A DNA stretch of 5,484 nucleotides from positions 1-5,484 of the forward strand of contig JAVCCT010000172.1 of NCBI GenBank assembly GCA_030765325.1. Reading direction: 5' to 3'. The translations under genes and the position numbers were made by a program. Below the pieces are notes generated by a model. It ran no database searches. It saw only the letters and a program-made list of their open reading frames with translations, and was not told the origin of the DNA. This DNA is from Candidatus Stygibacter frigidus. GTDB taxonomy: Bacteria; Cloacimonadota; Cloacimonadia; Cloacimonadales; TCS61. Of this stretch, positions 1 through 5,484 are shown one piece after another; the stretch's first letter is position 1; every line of letters starts with the position of its first letter.

Positions 1-1689
1 ATTGACAACCTGAATACCGAAGTAATTAAACGTAAAAAAAACGAAGAAGCTTTACGAATCGCTGCAAGGAAATGGCAAACTACATTCGATGCATCTCAAG
101 ATGTGATTTGGCTTTTGAATGAAGATAATGAGATCATCCAATCGAACAAAAGAGCAGAATATTTTTTTGGGAAGCCGATCGGAGATATGATAGGAATGAG
201 CTGTTATTCTATAGTACGCAACAGTCAAGAGCCAGTTTTGGATTGCCCATTTGAACGAACTAAAAAGAGTTTAAAACGAGAATCTATGGATTTAAATATT
301 GGTGAGAAGTGGTTTGAAGTAACTGTTGATCCAATCTTAGATAATGATAATAGATTTATCGGAGCGGTTCACTTTATCCGCGACATTACTAATCGCAAAT
401 CAATCCAGAATGAGATTAATATGAAATCAACAGAATTAGAAAAACAATTAAAAAAGAGTGAAAAACATAGAATAGCTAATTTAGTATTATTGAAAGATTT
501 GAATAAAACAACAAAAGACCTGAAAGCAGAGATCATTGAACGCAAACAGGCAGAACAACAAATCCAATATCAAGCAAACTTGTTAGCGAATGTTTCGGAA
601 TCCATTTTTGCAACTGATAGGCAATTTAATATTCAGTATTGGAATACCGTAGCTGAAAATCAATATGGCTGGACATCCGCAGAAGTCTTAGGTAATCATT
701 TTATCAAATTTATAAAGCCTCAATATGCTCAAGAATCGCGAAAAGCAGTTATGCGACAGATTGTAAAAGAAGGTTTTTGGTCAGGTGAATTAATCCATAA
801 TCGCCGCGATGGGACACTCTTTCCGGTTCAATGTACAATTTCTAAAGTTTTTGATACTAAAGGTCAGGATATTGGTCATATAATTATCACAAGTGATATC
901 AGCAACCGCAAACAGGCAGAGAAAGAGATTCAAATCGCTCAGGAAGAAATAAAGAAAATGAACGAAGATTTAGAAGATAAAGTTATTGAGCGAACTAAGC
1001 AATTAGAAGCATCGATAAAGGAGCTGGAGGCATTTTCATATTCAATATCACATGATCTGCGGGCTCCACTGCGAGCTATAAATGGCTTAACCAGAATTTT
1101 ATTAGAAGACTATGCAACTCATTTTGACGAGGAAGGGAAAGAAATTGCTTCTGATGTAGTTAACAATGCGCTTAAAATGGGGCAGCTAATAGATGATCTA
1201 CTAGCATTTTCAAGGATTGGCAGAGCGGCTTTTAATTACTCAGAAATTGATATGGAAAAATTGATTCAATCCACTTATTATGATGTTACTAATATTGAAG
1301 AGCGACAACGCATAGATTTTGAATTTCATGATCTTGAAAACAGCTCGGGAGATCGAAATATGCTGAAAGTTGTATGGACAAATCTGATTTCAAATGCTGT
1401 GAAGTTTACTGCTAATCGTGATACTGCCAAAATTGAAATATACTGTACAACTGAAGAGCAATACATCATCTATCATATAAAAGATAATGGAGCAGGTTTT
1501 GATATGAAATATGTTGATAAACTTTTCGGGGTCTTCCAAAGATTGCACACTGATGAAGAATTTAGCGGAACCGGGGTAGGATTAGCTTTGATCAAGCGCA
1601 TTGTTTCGCAACATAAAGGAAGCGTCTGGGCACAAGGTGAGATTGATAATGGAGCTGAATTCAGTTTTTCTTTGCCGGAGCGAGTTTAG
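1..1689 (+). CDS. PAS-domain sensor histidine kinase, 5' end outside window
   Basis: This is the C-terminal 562 residues of a sensor kinase, the signal-input half of a two-component system. The reading frame is open from base 1 and already encodes a PAS linker (EEALR then TTFDASQDVIWLLN), so the true start lies upstream; the GTG at 103 is internal to the first PAS domain and is not a start. In residues of this fragment: PAS 1 at about 23-137, PAS 2 at about 188-302, a charged coiled coil at 303-345, the phospho-acceptor helix with SHDLRAPLRAI and His351, then the ATPase domain with N-box NLISNAVKFT near 461, DNGAGFD at 495-501, LFGVFQRLH at 508-516 and GTGVGLAL at 523. All key catalytic motifs are intact, so it should autophosphorylate and pass phosphate to a response regulator. 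No receiver domain is fused at the C terminus and no membrane segment is visible here. The signal and the partner are unknown, and no regulator gene is in the window. Confidence 0.95.
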   Translation: MDNLNTEVIKRKKNEEALRIAARKWQTTFDASQDVIWLLNEDNEIIQSNKRAEYFFGKPIGDMIGMSCYSIVRNSQEPVLDCPFERTKKSLKRESMDLNIGEKWFEVTVDPILDNDNRFIGAVHFIRDITNRKSIQNEINMKSTELEKQLKKSEKHRIANLVLLKDLNKTTKDLKAEIIERKQAEQQIQYQANLLANVSESIFATDRQFNIQYWNTVAENQYGWTSAEVLGNHFIKFIKPQYAQESRKAVMRQIVKEGFWSGELIHNRRDGTLFPVQCTISKVFDTKGQDIGHIIITSDISNRKQAEKEIQIAQEEIKKMNEDLEDKVIERTKQLEASIKELEAFSYSISHDLRAPLRAINGLTRILLEDYATHFDEEGKEIASDVVNNALKMGQLIDDLLAFSRIGRAAFNYSEIDMEKLIQSTYYDVTNIEERQRIDFEFHDLENSSGDRNMLKVVWTNLISNAVKFTANRDTAKIEIYCTTEEQYIIYHIKDNGAGFDMKYVDKLFGVFQRLHTDEEFSGTGVGLALIKRIVSQHKGSVWAQGEIDNGAEFSFSLPERV

Positions 1690-1703
1690 AGGATACTCTA
1701 AAC
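1684..1703 (+). other. Perfect 8-bp inverted repeat over the kinase stop codon
   Basis: GTTTAGAG and CTCTAAAC flank a GATA loop, and the TAG stop codon of the kinase lies inside the left arm. The stem is A+T-rich and no T tract follows, so it is not a standard intrinsic terminator. It could still mark the 3' end of the kinase transcript or protect it. Confidence 0.5.
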
Positions 1704-1707
1704 GAGG

Positions 1708-1738
1708 GTGTGAAAGTGCGAAAGTGTGAAAGTGTGAT
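1708..1738. repeat. 8-base tandem repeat, GTGYGAAA x 3.9
   Basis: GTGTGAAA, GTGCGAAA, GTGTGAAA and then GTGTGAT follow each other without gaps at 1708, 1716, 1724 and 1732. The array starts inside the motif ACGAGGGTG (1702-1710), which also precedes the second dispersed repeat copy at 2045-2053. It is probably a product of replication slippage. Confidence 0.85.
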
Positions 1739-1740
1739 TT

Positions 1741-1771
1741 AATGTAAGATAAGATAAGATATAGAACACTG
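1741..1771. repeat. Dispersed direct repeat, copy 1 (31 bases)
   Basis: The copy begins AATGT, continues with three AAGAT units (1746-1760) and ends ATAGAACACTG. It matches 2065-2090 exactly, except that it carries one extra AAGAT pentamer. Both copies are preceded by ACGAGGGTG and by a TTAATGTAA or similar A+T-rich link. Confidence 0.85.
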
Positions 1772-1807
1772 ATTGGACGGATTAGACGGATTTTCTCGGA
1801 TAAGACT
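1771..1807 (+). repeat. GAT-anchored 9-10 base phrase, plus-strand orientation
   Basis: GATTGGACG (1771), GATTAGACG (1780), GATTTTCTCG (1789) and GATAAGA (1799) form a degenerate array in which each unit begins with GAT, at spacings of 9, 9 and 10 bases. It directly abuts copy 1 of the dispersed repeat. I recall similar wording in intergenic regions of many unrelated bacterial genomes, but cannot confirm this here. Confidence 0.65.
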
Positions 1808-1820
1808 TAGAGAGATAATT

Positions 1821-1841
1821 GAAAATGGAAAATGGAAAATT
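1821..1841. repeat. 7-base tandem repeat, GAAAATG x 3
   Basis: GAAAATG, GAAAATG and GAAAATT lie end to end at 1821, 1828 and 1835. This is a simple slippage-type repeat within the island and shows no coding signal. Confidence 0.8.
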
Positions 1842-1871
1842 AAATGTAATCAGGGATTGGAAGAGAAGAAG

Positions 1872-1919
1872 GGGAGAAAGGGAGAAAGGGAGACTGAGGG
1901 ACTGAGGGACTGAAAGACT
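1872..1919. repeat. Two adjacent purine-rich 8-base tandem repeats
   Basis: GGGAGAAA occurs twice (1872 and 1880), followed by GGGAGAC. The array then changes to GACTGAGG (1892), GACTGAGG (1900), GACTGAAA (1908) and GACT (1916). The block is almost all purine on the plus strand except for the C and T of GACT. The change of unit without a change of period suggests stepwise mutation and expansion of one ancestral 8-mer. Confidence 0.8.
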
Positions 1920-1948
1920 AAACAAATAATCAATTCTTCTCATCTTCC

Positions 1949-1966
1949 TCTGTGATCTCTGTGGTG
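1949..1966 (-). repeat. 9-base tandem pair, minus-strand phrase
   Basis: On the plus strand TCTGTGATC is followed at once by TCTGTGGTG. Read on the minus strand this is CACCACAGAGATCACAGAG, with 9-base units built on CACAGAG. It lies 24 bases from the GAT-anchored minus-strand phrase at 1991-2028 and probably belongs to the same composite element. Confidence 0.65.
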
Positions 1967-1990
1967 AAAATTCTTCTCTTACATTCCATT

Positions 1991-2028
1991 ATCTGCGTTG
2001 ATCAGTGCAATCTGCGTCATCAGTGATC
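1991..2028 (-). repeat. GAT-anchored phrase, minus-strand orientation
   Basis: ATC recurs on the plus strand at 1991, 2001, 2010, 2019 and 2026. Read from the other strand, the units are GATCACT, GATGACGCA, GATTGCACT and GATCAACGCA, then a final GAT. The spacing of 9-10 bases matches the plus-strand phrase at 1771-1807, so the two face each other within the island. It can also be read as a degenerate 19-base tandem pair (1991-2009 and 2010-2028). Confidence 0.65.
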
Positions 2029-2064
2029 CATTTCTTGTTTCAGGACGAGGGTGCGAATTAATGT

Positions 2065-2090
2065 AATGTAAGATAAGATATAGAACACTG
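2065..2090. repeat. Dispersed direct repeat, copy 2 (26 bases)
   Basis: The copy has AATGT, two AAGAT units (2070-2079) and ATAGAACACTG. It is identical to 1741-1771 except for having one pentamer fewer. ACGAGGGTG lies 11 bases upstream (2045-2053). In contrast to copy 1, it is followed not by a GAT phrase but by a G-rich stretch leading to the hairpin cluster. Confidence 0.85.
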
Positions 2091-2100
2091 GTGTTTGGGG

Positions 2101-2193
2101 GAAGGGTGGTTTATTATATCATAAACCCCAGGTAGTCACTTCGTGCCGATCTGAGGGTATTAGGCGCAGCCGTTGTAAATCCCTTTCAGGGAT
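2101..2193. repeat. Hairpin cluster, probable palindromic repeat element
   Basis: Three inverted repeats are packed here. GGTTTAT (2108-2114) pairs perfectly with ATAAACC (2121-2127) around a 6-base loop. ACCCCAGGT (2125-2133) pairs with ATCTGAGGGT (2149-2158), with one wobble and one bulge, and holds an inner CAC-TTC-GTG hairpin (2137-2145). ATCCCT (2179-2184) pairs with AGGGAT (2188-2193). The first two stems share bases 2125-2127 and so exclude each other in full form. The cluster lies upstream of the promoter at 2210, so it is not in the leader of the small gene. I recall very similar modules repeated in Cloacimonadota and Bacteroidota genomes, but this needs a search. Confidence 0.6.
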
Positions 2194-2209
2194 AAATTAA
2201 TCATAATAA

Positions 2210-2237
2210 TTGAACAGTCTCTGAAATCTGCTATAAT
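2210..2237 (+). promoter_or_regulatory. Sigma70-type promoter for the small gene
   Basis: TTGAAC (2210-2215) and a perfect TATAAT (2232-2237) are separated by 16 bases. Transcription would start near 2244, giving a leader of about 60 bases before the ATG at 2304. This is the only good -35/-10 pair upstream of the small gene. Confidence 0.6.
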
Positions 2238-2289
2238 AATAAGGTAGAAAATAATTGACATGATAGACAGTAATAGAAGTTTGCCAATT

Positions 2290-2294
2290 GGAGG
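2290..2294 (+). promoter_or_regulatory. Ribosome-binding site GGAGG
   Basis: GGAGG ends 9 bases before the ATG at 2304. The TTG two codons upstream (2298) would be only 3 bases from it, which is too close, so this site decides the start in favour of 2304. The first two bases also belong to a palindrome CCAATTGG (2284-2291). Confidence 0.75.
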
Positions 2295-2303
2295 AAATTG
2301 AAG

Positions 2304-2513
2304 ATGAAAAGTTATTATGAAGATAAAGAATATATTATACCGTATGACAAAGTGGTTTTTTGCCAGTGGATGAATGAACTTGGCGAGATGGTTTTGAAAG
2401 TGAACTTTGAATCAGTACAAGGTGGAGATTCATTCTGGCGATTGAGTTTAGCCGGAGAAAATGCCAAGAGATTTCTACAGGATTATCGAACCTGGCTGGA
2501 GAACAAATCATAG
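2304..2513 (+). CDS. Small hypothetical protein, 69 residues
   Basis: I do not recognise this protein. It begins MKSYYEDKEYIIPYDK and ends RTWLENKS. It has no signal peptide, membrane segment or zinc motif (one Cys, at position 19), so it is probably cytoplasmic. The pattern suggests a small alpha+beta fold: strands around EYIIPY, VVFCQW, MVLKVNF and FWRLSL, then an amphipathic helix (ENAKRFLQDYRTWLEN). Aromatic residues are frequent, with three Trp in 69. The ATG at 2304 is chosen because GGAGG lies 9 bases upstream. A good promoter and ribosome-binding site, and protein-like amphipathic patterning, support a real gene. It ends 84 bases before secA on the same strand and could be read through into it, but no functional link is shown. 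The minus-strand frame at 2335-2517 is its shadow. Confidence 0.75.
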   Translation: MKSYYEDKEYIIPYDKVVFCQWMNELGEMVLKVNFESVQGGDSFWRLSLAGENAKRFLQDYRTWLENKS

Positions 2514-2542
2514 GCATTTTAAGGTCATATTACGTGAAAATA

Positions 2543-2571
2543 TTGACACATATTAGATATATGCTAATTAT
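2543..2571 (+). promoter_or_regulatory. secA: Candidate promoter of secA
   Basis: A perfect TTGACA (2543-2548) is followed after 17 bases by AATTAT (2566-2571), a 4/6 match to the -10 consensus; the overlapping TTATAG (2568-2573) is an alternative. The start would be near 2578, leaving a leader of about 20 bases. The spacer contains ATTAG (2552-2556) and CTAAT (2564-2568), an inverted repeat that could be an operator. Confidence 0.5.
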
Positions 2572-2586
2572 AGTCTTATAAATTAC

Positions 2587-2592
2587 AGGAAG
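2587..2592 (+). promoter_or_regulatory. secA: Ribosome-binding site of secA
   Basis: AGGAAG ends 5 bases before the ATG at 2598. It fixes the start, which also gives the usual SecA N terminus with a short amphipathic segment (MLKLFGNRYDRELKK). Confidence 0.7.
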
Positions 2593-2597
2593 TTATA

Positions 2598-5484
2598 ATG
2601 TTTAAGAATATGATGCTGAAACTTTTTGGTAACAGGTATGATCGCGAGCTAAAAAAAGTGCAGCCCTACCTTGATAAAATACATGAGATATACCCTGGTT
2701 TGGAAAAGATGACTGATGATGAACTGCGGGAGCGGGTAACAATCATTCGCCAGAACATCAGGGGACGTATATCTGGTTCTGAGAACAGCCTGGAAGAATT
2801 ACAACGAGATTATCAGGTGGCAGTTAAAGATTCTGAGCGGACTCAATATGGCAATCAAATAGATGTATTGATAGAGCAGATAAAAACTGAGCGTCAGGAA
2901 ATACTGGGAGAATATTTACCGGAAGTATTTGCCATCGTGAAAGATACCTGCCGTAGAATGCTGGGACAAGAGTTTGAAGTCCGTGGCAATATGCAGGAAT
3001 GGGAAATGGTGCCTTATGAAGTGCAGTTAATTGGTGGAATAGCTCTTCATGAAGGCAAAATTGCTGAGATGGCTACTGGTGAAGGAAAAACACTGGTAGC
3101 AACAATGCCATTATTTCTTAATGCTCTTTCAGGGCATGGTTGTCATCTTATCACTGTGAACGATTATCTGGCAAGCCGTGATGCTGAATGGATGAAACCG
3201 ATCTTTACATTTCATGGAATGAAATTGGGTGTGAATATAAATGGATTAGATAACGATGAGAAACGGGAAGCTTATCAGTGCGATATCACCTATGGTACTA
3301 ATAGTGAATTTGGATTTGATTATTTACGAGATAATATGGCGATCAGGGAAGAGCAGCTTGTGCAGGGGAAATTATATTTTGCCATAGTTGATGAGGTGGA
3401 CAGCGTTTTGATTGACGAAGCTCGAACGCCTTTGATCATTAGTGGTCCCGTATCAGAGAGCAAGAATTTTTATCCTGAATTAAAACCCATGATCCGGCAA
3501 ATCGTAGATAAGCAAAGTATTTTAATAAACGGTTTTCTGGGCAGACTTCGTGAAGATCTGGAAAAGGAAACCGGGCGTGATGAAGATGTGATAGGTAATT
3601 CACTCCTTAAAATATATCGGGGAGCCCCTAAGAATAAATCCTTTTTAAAATTGATGAAACAGAGCGAACTGAAGAAGCAATTGCAGGATTATGAGGGTTT
3701 GTATATCAGAGAAAAGAAAATGAATCTGATAAATGAGGAGCTTTTTTATTTTGTGGAGGAAAGACATAACAGCGTAGAACTTTCTGATAAGGGAAATGAA
3801 TTCATGTCCAGCCGTAATCCTGATCTATTTATAGTGAGACAGCTTGATGAATTACTGGCAGAAGTGGAAGATAATCCTAAACTAAGCTTTGAAGAAAAAG
3901 TGAAGGTTAAGGAAAAAGTCCAGGATGAATATTTTGATAAGAATGAAAGACTGCATAACATTAAACAGCTTTTGCGGGCTTATGTGATCTTCGAAAAAGA
4001 TAATGAATACGTAGTGCAGGACAGCAAAGTGATGATCGTGGATGAATTTACTGGAAGAATGATGCCTGGCAGGCGTTTTTCTGATGGCTTGCATCAAGCC
4101 CTGGAGGCAAAGGAAAACTGCATTATAGAAGAAGCTACTCAAACCTTTGCGACTATCACTTTACAGAATTTTTTCAGGATGTATGATAAACTTGCTGGTA
4201 TGACTGGTACGGCAATCACAGAGGAAGGTGAATTCCTGGAAATCTATGAACTGCCGGTTACTGTGATACCCACAAATGAACCTATCTCCAGAATTGATCA
4301 TAATGATCTTATCTATTTGACCAAGAATGAGAAATATCAGGCAATTATTAATGAAATAGAGTTTTGGCATAAGCGCGGAAAACCAGTACTGGTAGGAACT
4401 GTGACAGTGGATGTTTCAGAAAAGCTGGGGAGGCTGCTTTCCAGGAAAAAGATTGAACACAAGATATTGAATGCCAAATACCATGAAAGTGAAGCCGAGA
4501 TAATCAAGAATGCCGGGGAATCGGGATCCGTAACTATTGCCACTAATATGGCTGGTCGTGGTACGGATATCAAGCTTGGTAAACGAGTGGTTAGCAAACC
4601 AAGAGCAGAATATCTGGATCTTGATCATAACCTTACTGAAGAATTTCCTTTTGGATTACCAGTAGATGGATTGCATGTAATCGGAACCGAAAGGCACGAA
4701 AGTCGAAGAATAGACAGGCAGCTGAGAGGAAGAGCTGGAAGGCAGGGTGATCCTGGAACCTCACGGTTTTATCTATCACTGGAAGATGACTTGATGCGGT
4801 TATTCGGATCTGATAGAATTGCCCCCATGATGATGAAGTTTGGCTTTCAGAGTGGTGAAGCACTTGCGCATCCCTGGATGAATAAAGCAGTGGAAAATGC
4901 ACAGAAACGCGTGGAAGGGTATAATTTTGAGATCAGAAAGCAATTGATCAAGTATGATGAAGTGATGAACCAGCAGCGTAAAGTGATATATCGCTACCGG
5001 AGAAATGTGCTTAAAGGCTATGACCTTAAAAACGAAATACTGGAAATGATCGGAGAGACTATCACAGACAAAGTGGAAGAGATCACTGCTCTGGAAAAAT
5101 ATTATGAGAACTGGGATCTAGATGCAATATGCAGTTATTTGATCATTGAATATAATATACCCTGTAAACCAGAAGATATCAAAGCAATAACGCTTGATAA
5201 TCTGATAGAAAATACACTTGAAAAAGTCCTGGAAGCGTATGATAAGCGTGAGGCAACTCTTGGTGCAGAACAGATGCGTGAAATCGAAAGGCGTTCGCTT
5301 CTTTCTGTGGTTGATGATCTCTGGCGTGATCATTTGCATGAGATGGACCTTCTGCGTGAAGGTATTGGTTTCAGAGCTTATGCGCAAAAAGACCCTTTGA
5401 TCGAATATAAAAAGGAATCTTTCCTGCTTTTTCAAACTCTTATCTTAAATATAAATAAAAATGTTTCTAAAAAAGTATTTACTG
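2598..5484 (+). CDS. secA: SecA preprotein translocase ATPase, 3' end outside window
   Basis: SecA is the ATPase motor that drives unfolded preproteins through the SecYEG channel of the inner membrane. The frame is open for 962 codons with no frameshift. Motifs in order: LFGNRYDRELKK near the N terminus, Walker A GEGKT with Lys164, TVNDYLA at 186, TYGTNSEFGFDYLRDNM, Walker B DEVD at 265-268, DEARTPLIISGP, VDEFTGR at 481, LAGMTGTA, ATNMAGRGTDI at 648-658, GTERHESRRIDRQLRGRAGRQGD ending at 718 (arginine finger), and the scaffold/wing region ending with LWRDHL and YAQKDP. Compared with E. coli SecA as I remember it, Walker A is about 56 residues later, and the segment from ISGP to LRAY is about 178 residues rather than 90. 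Both insertions resemble those of Bacteroidota SecA (for example the GAPKNKSFLKL stretch). The C-terminal linker and possible zinc-binding CPCGSG tail lie beyond the edge. All catalytic motifs are intact, which fits the essential housekeeping SecA rather than a divergent SecA2. Confidence 0.98.
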   Translation, partial: MFKNMMLKLFGNRYDRELKKVQPYLDKIHEIYPGLEKMTDDELRERVTIIRQNIRGRISGSENSLEELQRDYQVAVKDSERTQYGNQIDVLIEQIKTERQEILGEYLPEVFAIVKDTCRRMLGQEFEVRGNMQEWEMVPYEVQLIGGIALHEGKIAEMATGEGKTLVATMPLFLNALSGHGCHLITVNDYLASRDAEWMKPIFTFHGMKLGVNINGLDNDEKREAYQCDITYGTNSEFGFDYLRDNMAIREEQLVQGKLYFAIVDEVDSVLIDEARTPLIISGPVSESKNFYPELKPMIRQIVDKQSILINGFLGRLREDLEKETGRDEDVIGNSLLKIYRGAPKNKSFLKLMKQSELKKQLQDYEGLYIREKKMNLINEELFYFVEERHNSVELSDKGNEFMSSRNPDLFIVRQLDELLAEVEDNPKLSFEEKVKVKEKVQDEYFDKNERLHNIKQLLRAYVIFEKDNEYVVQDSKVMIVDEFTGRMMPGRRFSDGLHQALEAKENCIIEEATQTFATITLQNFFRMYDKLAGMTGTAITEEGEFLEIYELPVTVIPTNEPISRIDHNDLIYLTKNEKYQAIINEIEFWHKRGKPVLVGTVTVDVSEKLGRLLSRKKIEHKILNAKYHESEAEIIKNAGESGSVTIATNMAGRGTDIKLGKRVVSKPRAEYLDLDHNLTEEFPFGLPVDGLHVIGTERHESRRIDRQLRGRAGRQGDPGTSRFYLSLEDDLMRLFGSDRIAPMMMKFGFQSGEALAHPWMNKAVENAQKRVEGYNFEIRKQLIKYDEVMNQQRKVIYRYRRNVLKGYDLKNEILEMIGETITDKVEEITALEKYYENWDLDAICSYLIIEYNIPCKPEDIKAITLDNLIENTLEKVLEAYDKREATLGAEQMREIERRSLLSVVDDLWRDHLHEMDLLREGIGFRAYAQKDPLIEYKKESFLLFQTLILNINKNVSKKVFT

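Larger units (their letters stand above)
1690..2297. other. Non-coding repeat-rich intergenic island
   Basis: This gap of 608 bases contains no credible gene: no long frame with a ribosome-binding site is seen on either strand and base composition shifts sharply from block to block. From left to right it holds the inverted repeat at the kinase stop, an 8-base tandem repeat, copy 1 of a dispersed repeat, a GAT-anchored phrase, 7- and 8-base tandem repeats, a phrase on the opposite strand, copy 2 of the dispersed repeat, a hairpin cluster, and finally the promoter and leader of the small gene. The stretches 1842-1871 and 1921-1948 hold nothing I can name. Confidence 0.8.

Noticed and set aside
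103..105. GTG at 103 as the start of the histidine kinase
   Set aside because: The frame is open to base 1 with PAS-linker and PAS residues upstream, and there is no ribosome-binding site before it.
1708..1966. CRISPR array
   Set aside because: Repeat units are 5-9 bases and directly adjacent, with no 20-40 base repeats, no spacers and no cas genes.
2255..2260. Perfect TTGACA at 2255 as a -35 box of the small gene
   Set aside because: No -10-like hexamer lies 16-18 bases downstream, and the pair at 2210-2237 is much better.
1690..2297. Insertion sequence or its remnant in the gap
   Set aside because: No transposase fragment, terminal inverted repeats or target duplication can be seen, although the repeat modules could still be moved by an element acting in trans.
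2298..2303. TTG at 2298 as the start of the small protein
   Set aside because: It lies only 3 bases after GGAGG, while the ATG at 2304 has a normal 9-base spacing.
3746..5435. Minus-strand open frames of 60-105 codons inside secA
   Set aside because: They lie entirely opposite an intact, well-conserved secA frame, resemble no family I know and have no convincing start signals.
2598..5484. Frameshifted or degraded secA
   Set aside because: Codon-by-codon reading gives an uninterrupted frame with every catalytic motif; the extra length comes from in-frame insertions.

Overview
The window looks like chromosomal DNA from an A+T-rich Gram-negative bacterium of the Fibrobacterota-Chlorobi-Bacteroidota (FCB) superphylum. 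The main evidence is SecA, which carries two large insertions like those I recall from Bacteroidota SecA: about 45 residues before the LPEVFAIV segment, and about 90 residues in the preprotein cross-linking region. Shine-Dalgarno sites and sigma70-like promoters (TTGAAC/TATAAT, TTGACA) argue against typical Bacteroidota, which use a different -7/-33 consensus. This makes a lineage such as Cloacimonadota plausible. That placement is an inference and was not tested by a search.

Layout. Bases 1-1689 hold the C-terminal 562 residues of a sensor histidine kinase whose start lies upstream: PAS, PAS, coiled coil, phospho-acceptor helix and ATPase domain. Bases 1690-2297 are a 608-base non-coding gap with an unusual concentration of repeats. 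It has short tandem repeats of 5, 7, 8 and 9 bases, a 26-31 base repeat present twice about 320 bases apart, GAT-anchored 9-10 base phrases facing each other on opposite strands, and a cluster of hairpins. Bases 2304-2513 encode an unrecognised 69-residue cytoplasmic protein with a clear promoter and ribosome-binding site. From 2598 to the right edge runs secA, in frame for 962 codons and cut by the window before its C-terminal tail.

No direct functional link between the genes can be shown. The kinase and secA are on the same strand but separated by the repeat island and by two candidate promoters, so they are probably independent transcription units. The small gene sits 84 bases upstream of secA and could be co-transcribed with it, although secA also has its own candidate promoter. 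I see no clear new multi-gene system. The most unusual part is the repeat island at 1700-2195.
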